Shown here: positions 33,801 through 50,114 of the stretch, one piece after another
Layout: every line of letters starts with the position of its first letter
Numbering within the stretch: the stretch's first letter is position 1
Origin: Rotaria socialis
Taxonomy: Eukaryota > Rotifera > Eurotatoria > Philodinida > Philodinidae
Assembly: GCA_905331475.1 (NCBI GenBank)
Contig: CAJNYU010000183.1
Location: forward strand, 186,001-250,000
Direction of reading: 5' to 3'
Length of the DNA: 64,000 nt
Position numbers and translations under genes: made by a program
Notes under the pieces: generated by a model
The model's input: the letters and a program-made list of their open reading frames with translations, nothing else
Databases searched by the model: none
What the model was told of the DNA's origin: nothing

Positions 33801-36800
33801 CTACAAAATTACATACATTAAAAACGATGACAAATATCATGAATACATTGAATTGCTTATGATTGAGAATATTAAAATAGAATAGTCGCCATTTATTTCT
33901 GGGTATCATTTGATATTTTCGCCAATCATTACGAATACAGGTATGTAATTTTTCAGCTGATGATTTCTAAAAACATTCAATAACGTATTCCTTGCTACAT
34001 TTCGTTTTTGTTTTATCAAAACAAGTTTTCAGTGATAGTAACAATAAAGAAGCTGAAATTTTTATCAATAATAAAGCATCAAAACTTATTAGAATCACAA
34101 TCTTTTCTCGTCGAATACAGGCCTCATCATATGGGATATTCTATCTTGATTATCCATTTCAGATCAATGTATTCTATCATCTCAGATAATCAACTATGAT
34201 GAGGAGAAAAAAGAGAAAGGGTATTCTTGAATTGAAAGTTTTAAAAAATAAATAAATATATAACTCCATTTCTTACCAAATATTTCCATATAAAATCAAC
34301 TGTTCGTGGTCTGAAAATTGCATATGTTTTGCTTTCTTATGAACAAAGAAAGACTATATAAAAGAGCTCGTACTTATAGTAATATTTGAGTTGATCAATA
34401 CTAATATATTGGCCATTTCTATCAATTGCAAAGTCAGAAAGTGATGATAAAATGCGTACAGTTTGTGTTGAAATTTCATAATCTCTATATTGCCTCCAAA
34501 AGCTTGTCTAATATGAGAATACCAAAAAAAAACAAATACTAATATCGTTCAATTAAAACTAACCTTTTGAATATTAATAATACGAATTCTAGCTTCTTCA
34601 AATAAATCATCATATTGTGTTTGATTGAGTTCTAGTGGAATAGACCGATGGCAATATGAATGTTGTACATTGGAATCAATTGAATTTCTATTTCTATTAC
34701 CATTATTGATCATATTTAGAGCATGAGGATTTTCAAGTTGAAAGTTTCTCTCAATAAAAATCCAATCAGCATTAGCTAAATATTTATTCTTTTGTAAGGA
34801 TTCGATTTTTTCTTTGACAAGCGCACGTAATGAATCTACACATTGTGTCATATAATGATATTTTATTTCAGAGATTTTAGTAAAATCTTGTTAAAAAGAA
34901 ATATGAAAGTGTAGTTTTAAAAATATCAATTTACTTAATAACTTCAGTAATAGTGAATAAGTGGAATTCATACAACTGGACAGAAAGACAATAATACTTA
35001 TATATATCAAGATTTGATTCTAAAATAGTTTCTTATATTTATTTGTTGACAAAAAACGAAGAAAATATTTATTGTTTTTACTTTGAATTTTGATGAAACA
35101 TGACGAGTCAATTGTTTATCAGCAAGTTGAAATTCGCCTGCAAGTGCCAAACAAAGAATTAAACATATTGATCCTTTGAACTCGCCCCAAGTAGCTAATA
35201 AGCATTCTTGCCATGACAAATGACAGTTTCGACATAATTTTGTATAACGTGTTAATAAGATTATCATGAAAAATCTAAAAATTAAAATTATATAAATATT
35301 TGGATACAAATACCATTGACATACCTGACAATGTAACAAATAAAATAATTGATAACTAAGCAAGAAAAATTGATTTATTTAGAAATAAAATTCGATTTGT
35401 TACTATGAAAGAAGGCTTACTAGCCAATCCGATATCAAGAAGAATAGTATTATCTTTGGATGATATTTCTAGAATTGACTTATTGAATTCGACAATAGCC
35501 TAAACAAATATTATTACTGTATGTGATTATTAATCAATATAATGAATTTAGTTTGCTACCAGTGCTGTAAGAAGATAAACTATTGTATTTCCAACCAAGG
35601 TTAGCATATCCCAAAATCTATCCAAATAAGTAAATTAAAGTAAGTCTATCGCATAGATTGTATAATTTTTCGAATCGGTATACTTTTCCATAAAAATAGC
35701 TGCTTCTGAACTGATCGCTGTTTTATGATTCGATAATATAAGACCAAGAACAACAATGGCAATAATGCCAGAAGAATATACTTGTTCACCTATCATATGG
35801 TTGAATAGAAAAATTCAATTAGCAAACATGTTTATTTAGTTATTTTCAATTGTGAACACTATTCCATATTTATACACTACTTACATAACCAATAGAGCAT
35901 ATAAGGAATAGCAGTGGTTATAGTAACTTCACTAATTGGATCATCATAAAAATAAGGTAAACCAATAATTTCCAATATACCAGCAATGGTACCAAATACA
36001 ATACCACCGATTAACGATATAGCTGTAGTTTTAAAAAAATGTATTGCTAATATAAAAATCAGTGCATAAATTCCCTTTTCAACGTAGAAATGTATCTTAC
36101 TACACCAAGTATTTTCGTTCACAACAACAATTTTCAAAGCATTAAATAAGACGATTGCTAAGCTGTTGTTAATCACTGCTTCGTCTTCAAGTATAGTAAT
36201 AAATCGTTTTGTTTTTCCATAATCTATCTAAATCAAATTCAACTGTAGTATGACAACAAATAAACTCAAGAGCAAAAGAGTAAACCTGTTTGACGCATAA
36301 GTGTTATAGGTTTAGTAGCACTAAGAATAACACCCAATATTAAGCATTGAAAGAATGTCCATTGTTGAAAAAAAAATAGATATTTGTTTATTATAGAAAT
36401 ACTAAATAATGATGTAAAATAGCCAATAATTGAAAAGAGTAAAATAGAATAGAAGGATTTCATGAATGCATGATATTCAACACGATATGCTGATTCAAAA
36501 ATAAGTGCAGGTAAGAAGATACCAGCAAGCAGATCTGGTGATGATATTGTTATACTAAGAAATGTATTATCTTTGCTAAAAATATTGAAGAGAATACCGC
36601 CTATCAAACCAATACATATAATAAGACCAGTGTATGGTACTCGCAAAGAAGCAAATACTGTTTTGAAAAGACCTGTTCACTTAGTAAGTATAAATAATTG
36701 ACAACAAGAATAAAAAAGACTTACAACCAATAAATAGGATCAGAAAAAGAAACATAAATTTATATGGAGCATGATGTTCATCAAGATCTTTTTCTAAATA

Positions 36801-36857
36801 TGATCCATTGTATAAATGAGAATCTATTCCAACGTCTGCTGATTTCTCATACGACAT
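30887..36857 (-). CDS. SLC9C-type (sperm-NHE-like) Na+/H+ exchanger with voltage-sensor and cNMP-binding domains
   Basis: SLC9C proteins fuse an NHE exchanger, a voltage-sensor-like domain and a cyclic-nucleotide-binding domain; in animals they are best known from the sperm flagellum. The start is MSYEKSADVGIDSH (36857). Exchanger helices include RVPYTGLIICIGLIGGILFN and PDLLAGIFLPALIFESAYRV (36266-36646), then ILEDEAVINNSLAIVLFNAL and IGGIVFGTIAGILEIIGLPY (35877-36190). The voltage-sensor region (about 33380-34000) includes FNVFMIFVIVFNATLAI and an S4-like helix MQIIVIIQILRIIRTTD. The cNMP domain contains HAPGDIIGHIDLLNGQKYTE (about 32040-32130). The C-terminus ends RRIINT-stop. The usual Asn-Asp of the transport site is Asn-Asn, S4 has few Arg, and the phosphate-cassette Glu is His. 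About 20 exons; edges are approximate. Confidence 0.85.
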
Positions 36858-37791
36858 TTTACCATTCAATATCAATTTGTCTCTGATACTTAATACAAAT
36901 GTTAATTAGATGATTGTAAATGTCATTCACATGATTCAACGATTTGATTCGTCTAGATTCATTATATACAAGCTCACTTTCTGTCAAGTATCATTCATGT
37001 TTTGTATGATTAGGTTATAGGTTTAATAAAACGTATATAGTAATGCTATGTGAGTACAAGAAAAAAATATTAATGAATTCTATAATGTTGAAATAGACTT
37101 CATATTATTTTGCAAACAATGTTTCATTTTCTTATCGCATTTTAACTTTGAAAGTTTCAAATACTTGAAATTATCTGCTCTATTTAGGAAAAAAACAGAA
37201 TCAAACGTTGACATAGAGTAAAAGATTTCAATTGTAGAGACACATTGTTTGAAAACTCATAAGGATCTGCGTGAATAGCTTCATAAAAACCATCCTCGAT
37301 TTTTATCAGCAATACAAATTGAATAGTACTCGAATCCTTTTGAATTAGATAACAAATTAAATAATCATTCGATTAAAATATTTCATAATGTCAATAGTAA
37401 CTGTTTTTATACTACTGTAGCTTCCGATATTTTTCTGATTCTAGAAAGCACTTATTATTTCAAGTGTAAATAGAGTTGATGATAAAATCAATCTCTAAGA
37501 TAATGACCATAGGAAAAAGACATATGCAATATGGCATATATTATAAAATATTATTATACTTACACTTTACGAGAATGCTCTGAGTAATAAACACATAATC
37601 ATCAAACTATGTAATCGAAAAATTATAAGAATATTTGTAGCGTTTACAGAAAACGAACAAATATGAATACAACAAGAAATGTATATAAAAGTATTTCATT
37701 CACTATTTTTATACGAATAAAAATGAAACTAATATTTGTTATTTTAAAGATTACATTCAGTTCAATGATTAAATAATTCAGGATCGATACC
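36858..37791. other. Gene-free interval
   Basis: Roughly 930 AT-rich bases between the SLC9C-type start and the dead protease. It should contain the exchanger's promoter. I see no motif I can defend. Confidence 0.5.
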
Positions 37792-38300
37792 ATGAAGTTG
37801 TTTTATGTGTTAATATTATTTATTATTGCTCAACCATTTTATTAAGTAATGTATTCGTACTATTCAAGTGTCATTGCTAGATGTTCATCTAATCCAGTCT
37901 CGACTCGTCGTATTATCAGTAGTGTAGACGCTAATAGATCAATTTATAGTTAGACTGTGCTGTGCCAATTTCGGTTGGTAGTAGTCTGCTATGCGATGAC
38001 TCAATTCTGACTAATTCCTGGATCATCAGAGCAGCGAATTGTGTATTTGATTATAGAGAGCTCTCTATCACTATTTATCCAGGATCCAATATTCGATGGT
38101 GCAGTACTCGGAGTCAAACAGGTTACTTTTTGTCAATTATATAGCTCTATTAAAACTTAATTTGTCACTCAACGTGAAGGACGATAATATAGGTCCGATC
38201 TGTATCCCAAGTATCAGTTCAGAAATTCTGAAATCTAATGATTGGCCAATGGTTGACATGACTGTAGGATTATTCTCGATTTCTATTTACAGACTGTGAC
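37792..38300 (+). pseudogene. Trypsin-like serine protease pseudogene
   Basis: A signal-peptide-like start MKLFYVLILFIIAQPF (37792) runs into a TAA at once. Downstream, pieces of a chymotrypsin-fold protease are spread over three frames: NPVSTRRIISSVDANRSIYS (about 37890-37950), then VGSSLLCDDSILTNSWIIRA and ANCVFDYRELSI (37962-38070), then NYIALLKLNLSLNVKDDNIG and PICIPSISSEI (38150-38230). The catalytic His motif AAHC reads AANC, and the catalytic Asp motif (D-IALL) reads NYIALL. About 20 residues are missing between them and the Ser region is absent. Frame changes, stops and two lost catalytic residues make it a clear relic. Confidence 0.85.
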
Positions 38301-39716
38301 ATTCGGATGAACTTGTGCATTATTAATCGAGGATTAAAAATGATTTCAGTTTAGTGTAGGCGTTCCTATGCTAGGGTTTGTACTCACCTAGGTATTTGGT
38401 CTATATTGACTCAAAACATGTACATACAAAGAATAACATGCTAAGAGTATTTCAATATCCACTGATCGTTGATTTTTTTTGATTGAACCCATTTCTCTTG
38501 TAACGTTTCGCTCATGAACAATGCGATACTTTTTGATGATTGTTAGCAATACATCTCAAGTGATATTAAAATATAAAATTATCAGTTTTTACTGCGGCAG
38601 CATATTCTCTGATGAGATCAATAACATACTGTATCCATGTCGCCAGTCATGTACATGCAAACATTTATAACATCAACAATTAAATTCGTCTAGCATCATT
38701 ATTTGTCATTCATTCAAATAGCTATAGAGCGGATGCACTTGAGTAGACGCTATTTTGCTGTTAAATTTTTCTGTATCATTGACGATGACTAATCTTGTTG
38801 TGAGTACTACTCGTGTAAAATATATTCATTAATCAGCATTCTTTGCTCACCAATGATCATTGATCAATGTCACAATAAGTTATGTTTGTTTAATCTATAT
38901 CTTTAGTTTTTCAGTATTTCGTACTCATTGTGAAATTGAAGTCATCGATTGAATCAATCAAATTAATCCGAACAATTTTACTAGTAAAACGCCTTGGAAA
39001 ATGTAGCTACTTCAAAAATCTTAGATGATCAATAATCAATTTCTTGCGCTTTTTCTTTTAAAGTTATTGGCAAGCATAAATGTGCGTTGATGTTGATGAT
39101 ATTGTTTTATTTGATTTGTTTAGAGATTCATTTCAAGGAAAATTCAGATCGTTCTCTAATGATATTTATTTGAAACAATCCATGAGTATTGATGAATCTA
39201 GTAAACAATGCTTTTAAATGCGATCAGACTTCAACAATTGTCTATAGTCATGCAAGTGACATCTTATTGATCATTTTTCTTGTTTTAGCACGTTATTTTC
39301 TCTCACATTTGATCAGATGATAGCATACCGATAAGTTTTCTCATTGACAACATGATTATTATTCAGAAAGCTGCATGAAAGAAAATTTGAAATTGCATTT
39401 CACAACGATTTTTATCAGACTTGTGTTTGTACTCAACTAATAGTGGCCAAATTATCTAGTCGACTCTAACTACATAAACATCGTGATTCATGCATCGGCA
39501 TTAATAATGTGATACACTAGAACGAAACGTTCACTTAAGTCACTGACAAAGAAAAAAAATGATCGATAGAAAATTTTGATTAACAATTATTTTATATATG
39601 CAATTCGCGTATCATTTAATAATTTTTATTTATATGTAGTTATTTTAACTCCGTTTTTGGCAAAAAATCTTCAGATAATTAGCAATTTTACTAGAAAAAT
39701 TTTGTTTTAGGTAACT

Positions 39717-39775
39717 CTGACTCCGACTCCGGTGGAGTCGGGCTTCGGAGTACCGTGCAGGGCTCTAGTCAGGTA
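39717..39775. repeat. GC-rich inverted-repeat island
   Basis: GACTCCGACTCC is followed after three bases by GGAGTCGGGCTTCGGAGT, so the first two blocks can pair as a hairpin. The island ends in GTGCAGGGCTCTAGTC. Its composition stands out sharply from the AT-rich flanks and shares ACTCC/GGAGTAC words with 41690-41735. It may be part of a non-autonomous element, but I could not find both ends or a target duplication. Confidence 0.5.
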
Positions 39776-41677
39776 CTATAATAGTATTGAGAAAGGATAT
39801 AATTTATAGAGTATAAATCAAAAACGAAGTTTTTGTGATCTTTATTTGATTCGATTCTGTTAATATTTCTTTAGAACAATGTTATTATACCACTGTTTGC
39901 CACAATTCGAAGATGGCTTTTATTTACAACATCTGATACATTTTAAAAAAGTACTTTGCAATCTGCAATGCTGTTGCAGCGTGTCCCAAATCTCTAAAGA
40001 CTTCTCCTAGCGGAAATCGATGTTCTATATATTTTCTATGTAGTTGAAGAGAATCCTATATAATTTGTGCTTGCCAATTTCTAGATATTCCTATATTTGC
40101 ACGGAGTGGCGCTACGAAGCCAGATTCAGAAAAAAATTCTATAAATAGCAAAGAAAAAACTTGCCATGTCGAATAAATTAAAGCAATAGAAACAGTTAAA
40201 ATATTCAATTCTGTATTTAGTCAAACATTTGTTTTATTTTTAATCAGATACTAATATTTATTTTCGTTAATTTCACTGTTTTTCTTTTAGTTATCAGTGA
40301 AGGGCTTTGTAATTATATGTTTGAAAGTGAATTGTTTTTGTATACAATACATACGTATATATACATATATATTTTTTTGAAGAAAATAAAAAAATAATTA
40401 ATGTACATATTCCTTACATATGATTTATAATTTAATTACATTGATTTTGTTTTTTTATTATCAAAAAGTTCCTGATTAAAATATGTACCGACTTCTAAAT
40501 TTTTTTTAAGGATCCACTGTTAAATTTTTCACAAAATCTATTTTAAGAAATTCTTTTGATCTCTTCTGATTGATTTGAAAAGGACTGATAGAAAAATTTT
40601 ACCAGATGTTATGAATTTTTCCCTGGAGTTGCTGAGTGAAAATTTTGAAAATTGAAAGTTTACCAATAAAATCAGGTTTATTGTACAAAAATCATTAGCG
40701 AATGTTCTGATATGGCTGAAGTAATTTCTCTGACGTTTGAAAGTCACAAAACAAAATTTAAAAGCCAATAGTTACCGATCAGTCATTGAAATTTATGTAG
40801 AGAAAAAAGAAACAAATTGAACTCAGAAAAGCGAGAAATTTTAGCATATCAAGCAGTTTTTCTTATCGTCTTTTTCAAATGAATTCGAACAGATCAAAAG
40901 GATTTATTATTGAATTTTCTCATCTGTCTCTGAGAAGATATATACAAAATAAATCATGTTGCAAACATCTTGGTACATCCGGTACTTAATATACGAGCTT
41001 GCATTTCATATTAAAAAACTTTTGAAAAGATTACTATTATTCTTTAAGGTTATAATAAATGTACTTTTTTCAAAAGCTGATAAATATATTGAAAAGTATA
41101 ATGATCATTATAAAGAATTTGACAATTCTCAGCGTACTGATAATGAATGGAAAATATTAATTTATCAAGTAAAATAAAAAATTCACCTCATTTCAGTTTT
41201 CAACTGTCTGCGAAAAACATTTACCCTTCCTGTTTCCAAAAACTATCGAAAGCCTTGGTTGAGGGAATCTGTGGAATTTCTTACATCTGACCATCCACAT
41301 CGGTATGATAATCTCCTTATTCATTTCTCGCTCCATTCAAAGCACTTCTATGATTCCTTTAATTAGGATGGAATCTCGATTACTCCATTATGATTATTTT
41401 CATATTCATTCGAGTTTGGAATAACAGTTATCTGCTGCTTTGAATTAGATATTTCACATTGAAAGAGTTCTTTCGAAGATTTCTTTTAGCTAGAAGCTTC
41501 TACTTTTGTGTGCAAATATCTTCTATACCATCTGATGATTCCTCCGATAATTAGGATCAAATGGCGATTGTAATAATTAGTTTTTTCATGTCCATCCTCA
41601 CTCTCACCCTCGAATTGTTTTATTGTGCTTCAGCGAACAATCTCTTTGTATATCGATACGAGATATGATATCGTAAT

Positions 41678-41741
41678 CAAGGGGGAAAAAGCGCGACTCC
41701 CGTACTCCAGCGGACTCCCTGTACTCCCAGACGATACGATA
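41678..41741. mobile_element. Possible left end of a CAAGGGGG-type inverted-repeat element, cut by the gap
   Basis: The sequence changes abruptly at CAAGGGGGAAAAAGCGCGAC and continues GC-rich (ACTCC/GACTCC words) into the N run. The terminal CAAGGGGG is shared with the 85-base element and with one end of the 396-base element. No right end or duplicate of the flanking ATCGTAAT is visible after the gap. Confidence 0.4.
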
Positions 41742-41841
41742 NNNNNNNNNNNNNNNNNNNNNNNNNNNNNNNNNNNNNNNNNNNNNNNNNNNNNNNNNNN
41801 NNNNNNNNNNNNNNNNNNNNNNNNNNNNNNNNNNNNNNNNN
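41742..41841. other. Assembly gap (100 N)
   Basis: Exactly 100 undetermined bases, a conventional scaffold-gap length, so the true distance is unknown. GC-rich inverted-repeat-like sequence on the left side may have stopped the assembly. The rest of the truncated VPS36 gene could lie in the missing sequence. Confidence 0.97.
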
Positions 41842-43099
41842 TATGTCAGAAGTTCGATCTCGATACTTTCATCTCCCGTTTCAATGAGTTTTCTATGATT
41901 TTCGGCACTCGAGATTATCGGATCACAAAATGATGAAAAAGATGCGTACGTCGAGAAAGCAAAAGCAAAAGAAAACACTCGACAGACTACATAAATGCTA
42001 TGCGCTTCGCATCGCATTCTTACGTGTCAATCCTTTTCCTATTGTCCTGAGTAGGTGCTAAAACATTTAATGGCAGCTTGCCTTCCCTGAATTTTCGCAA
42101 CTATTGTATACTCAACTTAAAAAAGGAAAATTAACTATTAATGAATTCTAATAGATGGTTATACGAAATAAAAGTATCTTTAATATCTTTTTCTCCTCGT
42201 ATTCAATTTATATAGTAATATTCAAAAGTATAAAAGCTCTTCTTTCAATACAATTATTTAGCTATCATTTTACTATTGAAGATTATTTGAGAAAAACAAC
42301 CAAGTTAGAATGAACGATCGAATTTTGAGCATTCTTTACTCGGATAGGAAATGGAATTTACACTCTGTTTGAAATGATAAGATTATTATCACGTTTCTAT
42401 TTTTTCTTAATCAGCTGACTGATAGATTTACTCGAAAATAAATTAGTTGAATAGAAGAATTCTTTCTAAACACATTGATAGGAAAGGAGTTTCAAAAATG
42501 AATAGTCGATGTTTGAAATTCAAATAACTTGAAAGTTATTGTTTTAGATACTAAAATTGATATTGACACCAAATGCAAGACAATGGTTGTTACAAAAAAA
42601 AACTGAACGCAACGTTTAAAATTATATAATTAAAAACAATAGAATACTAATATTCGACCAAAGTAAAAACGCAAAATCGATACTAAAATTTTAATTATCA
42701 AATATTATCTTCATCAGTTTTGATAAAATGTTTATTTCTTGGGTAGAGAATGAGACATTAGTTCAGCAACAAAATATTATTCCAATATTCAAGTTTTTAC
42801 CCAATTAGTGAACAATCAGAAACATAAAAGATTTACAATTTGTACAATCTTTTTTTTTTAGTTTACTACTAATCACGTTCTATATCTTATCCTGAATAGG
42901 AAGCAACTAGGTAGTAGGTAAGTTCTAGCCTAAGGATACGAGCTGACCTTTTTTAGTTGCAAAGCAACTAACTCATTTACTATTAATAGATAAATTTGAC
43001 AGCGTAAAGATCATTTGTTCTTCGGATGTCTTTACAGATCATTATAGTTGATGAAAATAGCTCGATGTGCGTATATATGAATAATTTACGATAAAACCT
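41842..43099. other. Gene-free interval downstream of the VPS36 fragment
   Basis: About 1.25 kb of AT-rich sequence where further VPS36 exons would be expected on the minus strand. I looked for continuation of the GLUE domain and winged-helix segments and saw none. A small hairpin, AGTTGCAAAGCAACT, lies near 42955-42970. Confidence 0.5.
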
Positions 43100-43433
43100 T
43101 ACTTTGATATGATTGAAGCATCTTTTTTCTCACAACATATAACACTAGACAATGCTAATTCTACCTAAAAGCAAATTTTATTGACAAATATTAATTAAAA
43201 GTACACTAGACACCTGTGCCGATTTATCTTTCCATAATATTCGATGACTAGTTAATTCTATTGAACCTTTTTGATAATCCGTCTATAAATACGCAAAAAT
43301 AAAGTCAAATATGCTTTCGGAAACCTCTTCTCACTTTTTCTGGCCCATCATTGATGGAAACTCCATTTTGTGTTGTTACTAGAGCTTCTCCGACATGCAG
43401 TTGTCCATCTGTCCAAGCAAGACGATCAGCCAT
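43100..43433 (-). CDS. VPS36: VPS36 (ESCRT-II), N-terminal GLUE-domain fragment only
   Basis: VPS36 is the ESCRT-II subunit whose GLUE domain binds ubiquitin and phosphoinositides on endosomes. Exon 1 (about 43335-43433) reads MADRLAWTDGQLHVGEALVT then TQNGVSINDGPEK. Exon 2 (about 43214-43282) reads TDYQKGSIELTSHRILWKDK then SAQ. Exon 3 (about 43103-43166) reads VELALSSVICCEKKDASIIS then K, and ends at a good GTAAGG donor. This matches the first ~77 residues of the family (W-T-x-G, G-V-x-I-x-DG, S-T/S-HR-x-x-W-x-D). No later exons are visible before the gap, so about 300 residues are missing. It is a long-intron gene continuing past the gap, an assembly break, or a truncated relic. It lies 169 bases downstream of the MCM7 stop. 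Confidence 0.8.
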
Positions 43434-43602
43434 TTATTATATATAGAAATCAAATCTTCAAATAATATCAAATCTGACTTTATATTTATTGCCTAAATTT
43501 ATATATCTAATCATTTTAATCCAAAAAAAAAATGTTTCTTTTATCTGACAGCGTTGTAAAAATAAGGAATTTTTTTTATAGAGATTGAGTAAAAAAAAAA
43601 GT

Positions 43603-48360
<4,758 letters not shown>

Positions 48361-50114
48361 TATTAGTCAGTATGTTGTATTGCAAAGAAATATTCGACGA
48401 TTGAAAGTATCTTTTACAGATGAATAATGAATTAAAATAGCCCATATTCTTTGTTTCTTTTATTCCAGTAAATCAAATATAATTCGTCTATAATTTATCA
48501 AACGAGTACATATTTGCGACATCTGCTGACAAATCCAAGATATGCACGACATCACCAGACTAAAATTTTTTTTTATTACTACAGAAGTCTACACTATAAA
48601 AATCTAATCAGATTATTATTTAGGCAATAAAGTGTTGAATTCAAATCTACTTTCTTAAATTAGATTGAAGAACATCTTCAGATGATCAAGATTAAGAGAA
48701 AGTTAATTATTCCCGAGACCAACAGTGCGACATTCCTGTTCAATGTAACCAGGATTTGCCAGAGATGGGCAATCTCTCTTGAAATATTACTGGCCAACCG
48801 AAGTAGTGTTTAGATAGAAGGGAAGAATCGTGAAAAAAGCCCACTGCAAATATATCTTGTTGAAATCTTCAGCCATTTCAAGTTGGTATCGTAATTTAAT
48901 GAATTTCTTAGACTGTTTACCCTATTTAAATTTATATGGATTGTCCTGGGAGATTTTCACTGAATATGTATGAAAATAAAATAGTATAAGATTAGTTGAA
49001 TGCAATATACACTAAATAGCAGTTGAATAAAGTTGCATTCGAAATAAACTATAGTTCTACGACTTCTATACAATTGACGGATCAGAATTTGAAACTATTT
49101 TAGAAATCTATACAAAGTCGAACAATAATCTTTATTGACAAAATACTTTTTTTTTTATAGAAGATCTTCTTATTTGTTAAAATTCGATATGAATCAGTAT
49201 GATTATTCAAATAGAGTTTTGAAACTACTACACTCAGTTGCCATTGAAATTGTACTCCCGTGAATGATCCGCTCTTCACGATTAAATCTAAATCACTGGT
49301 CAAAACGTTTTACATTATATACATATCACATATTTAGTCGGTCGAAATTGAATTCTGATCACTGTACTTTCTTCGATAAAACATATCAATGAAATTATTC
49401 ACGATACGAACCGTTCAGCAAGTTTTGACAATCATTCATGTGTATGGTAAATTAAAATATTTTGCAAATACAATCGTTTTATATACAATCCTCAGCTTTT
49501 CTCATCTTCGAATTTTGTGTAATATAAAACAAATTAGTTACAACTAATATGCTCTGTCTCCACCGATAATAACACAGAGAAAAAAGAGCAGTAATCAAAT
49601 TTTGTTTTCAACCGATCGAATCTGTTCATTTCTTATGTAAGATTCAATAAACCGTTACTTTGTAATATATATATATATATATATTCACTAATGCTCAAAT
49701 AAAAATACAAACGTACAAAACCGTATTACATTTTTGCCACAATCATGCTCAATAATAGGTCAAGCGTAACCGTCATGTTTTTGCATACAGAATAAGATGA
49801 CGAAGGACTTCTATACTTTCATTCATTTACCTTCATGCTTCGCTTTCTTTTTTCTTATTCATTATCAAATTTTATATCAAATACACACACACACAGATAT
49901 GCATTCATGTTCATCAATAAAAAAAAGTGCACTGTATGCTGATGACCCTTCTCATTAGATTGCTGAAGAGAAGGACATCAAATAAAATATTTTTCTCATT
50001 TATTTGATTGCCATTCTTCTACTCGCTCTTCTTTTTTCTGTTTAATATTAGCTAGGATTACTAGGCGAACACAAAAATTTTTTTTTCATATTCAACTAAG
50101 ACGAATCTTACAAA
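48361..50114. other. Divergent intergenic region, MCM7 / J-domain gene
   Basis: About 1.75 kb between two start codons facing apart, so it should contain both promoters. It has a TA repeat at about 49668-49685, a short CA run near 49885, and a small hairpin AGAGATGGGCAATCTCT at about 48763-48779. No other gene or element is clear. Confidence 0.55.

Larger units (their letters stand above)
38301..41741. other. Long gene-poor interval with GC-rich islands
   Basis: About 3.4 kb with no gene I can support. It holds a GC-rich inverted-repeat island near 39717-39775, a possible element end at 41678, and runs up to an assembly gap. A 73-codon plus-strand frame at 40956-41177 has no recognisable content. 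The remainder is AT-rich and featureless. Confidence 0.55.

Noticed and set aside
40956..41177. 73-codon plus-strand frame starting MLQTSWYIRYLIYEL
   Set aside because: Composition is what AT-rich non-coding sequence gives, with no motif, splice logic or neighbour context.
41604..42017. Open frames crossing the N run on both strands
   Set aside because: They stay open only because undetermined bases cannot make stops; neither flank resembles a protein.
42955..42970. Hairpin AGTTGCAAAGCAACT as a possible element terminus
   Set aside because: Too short and with no matching second end or flanking duplication.
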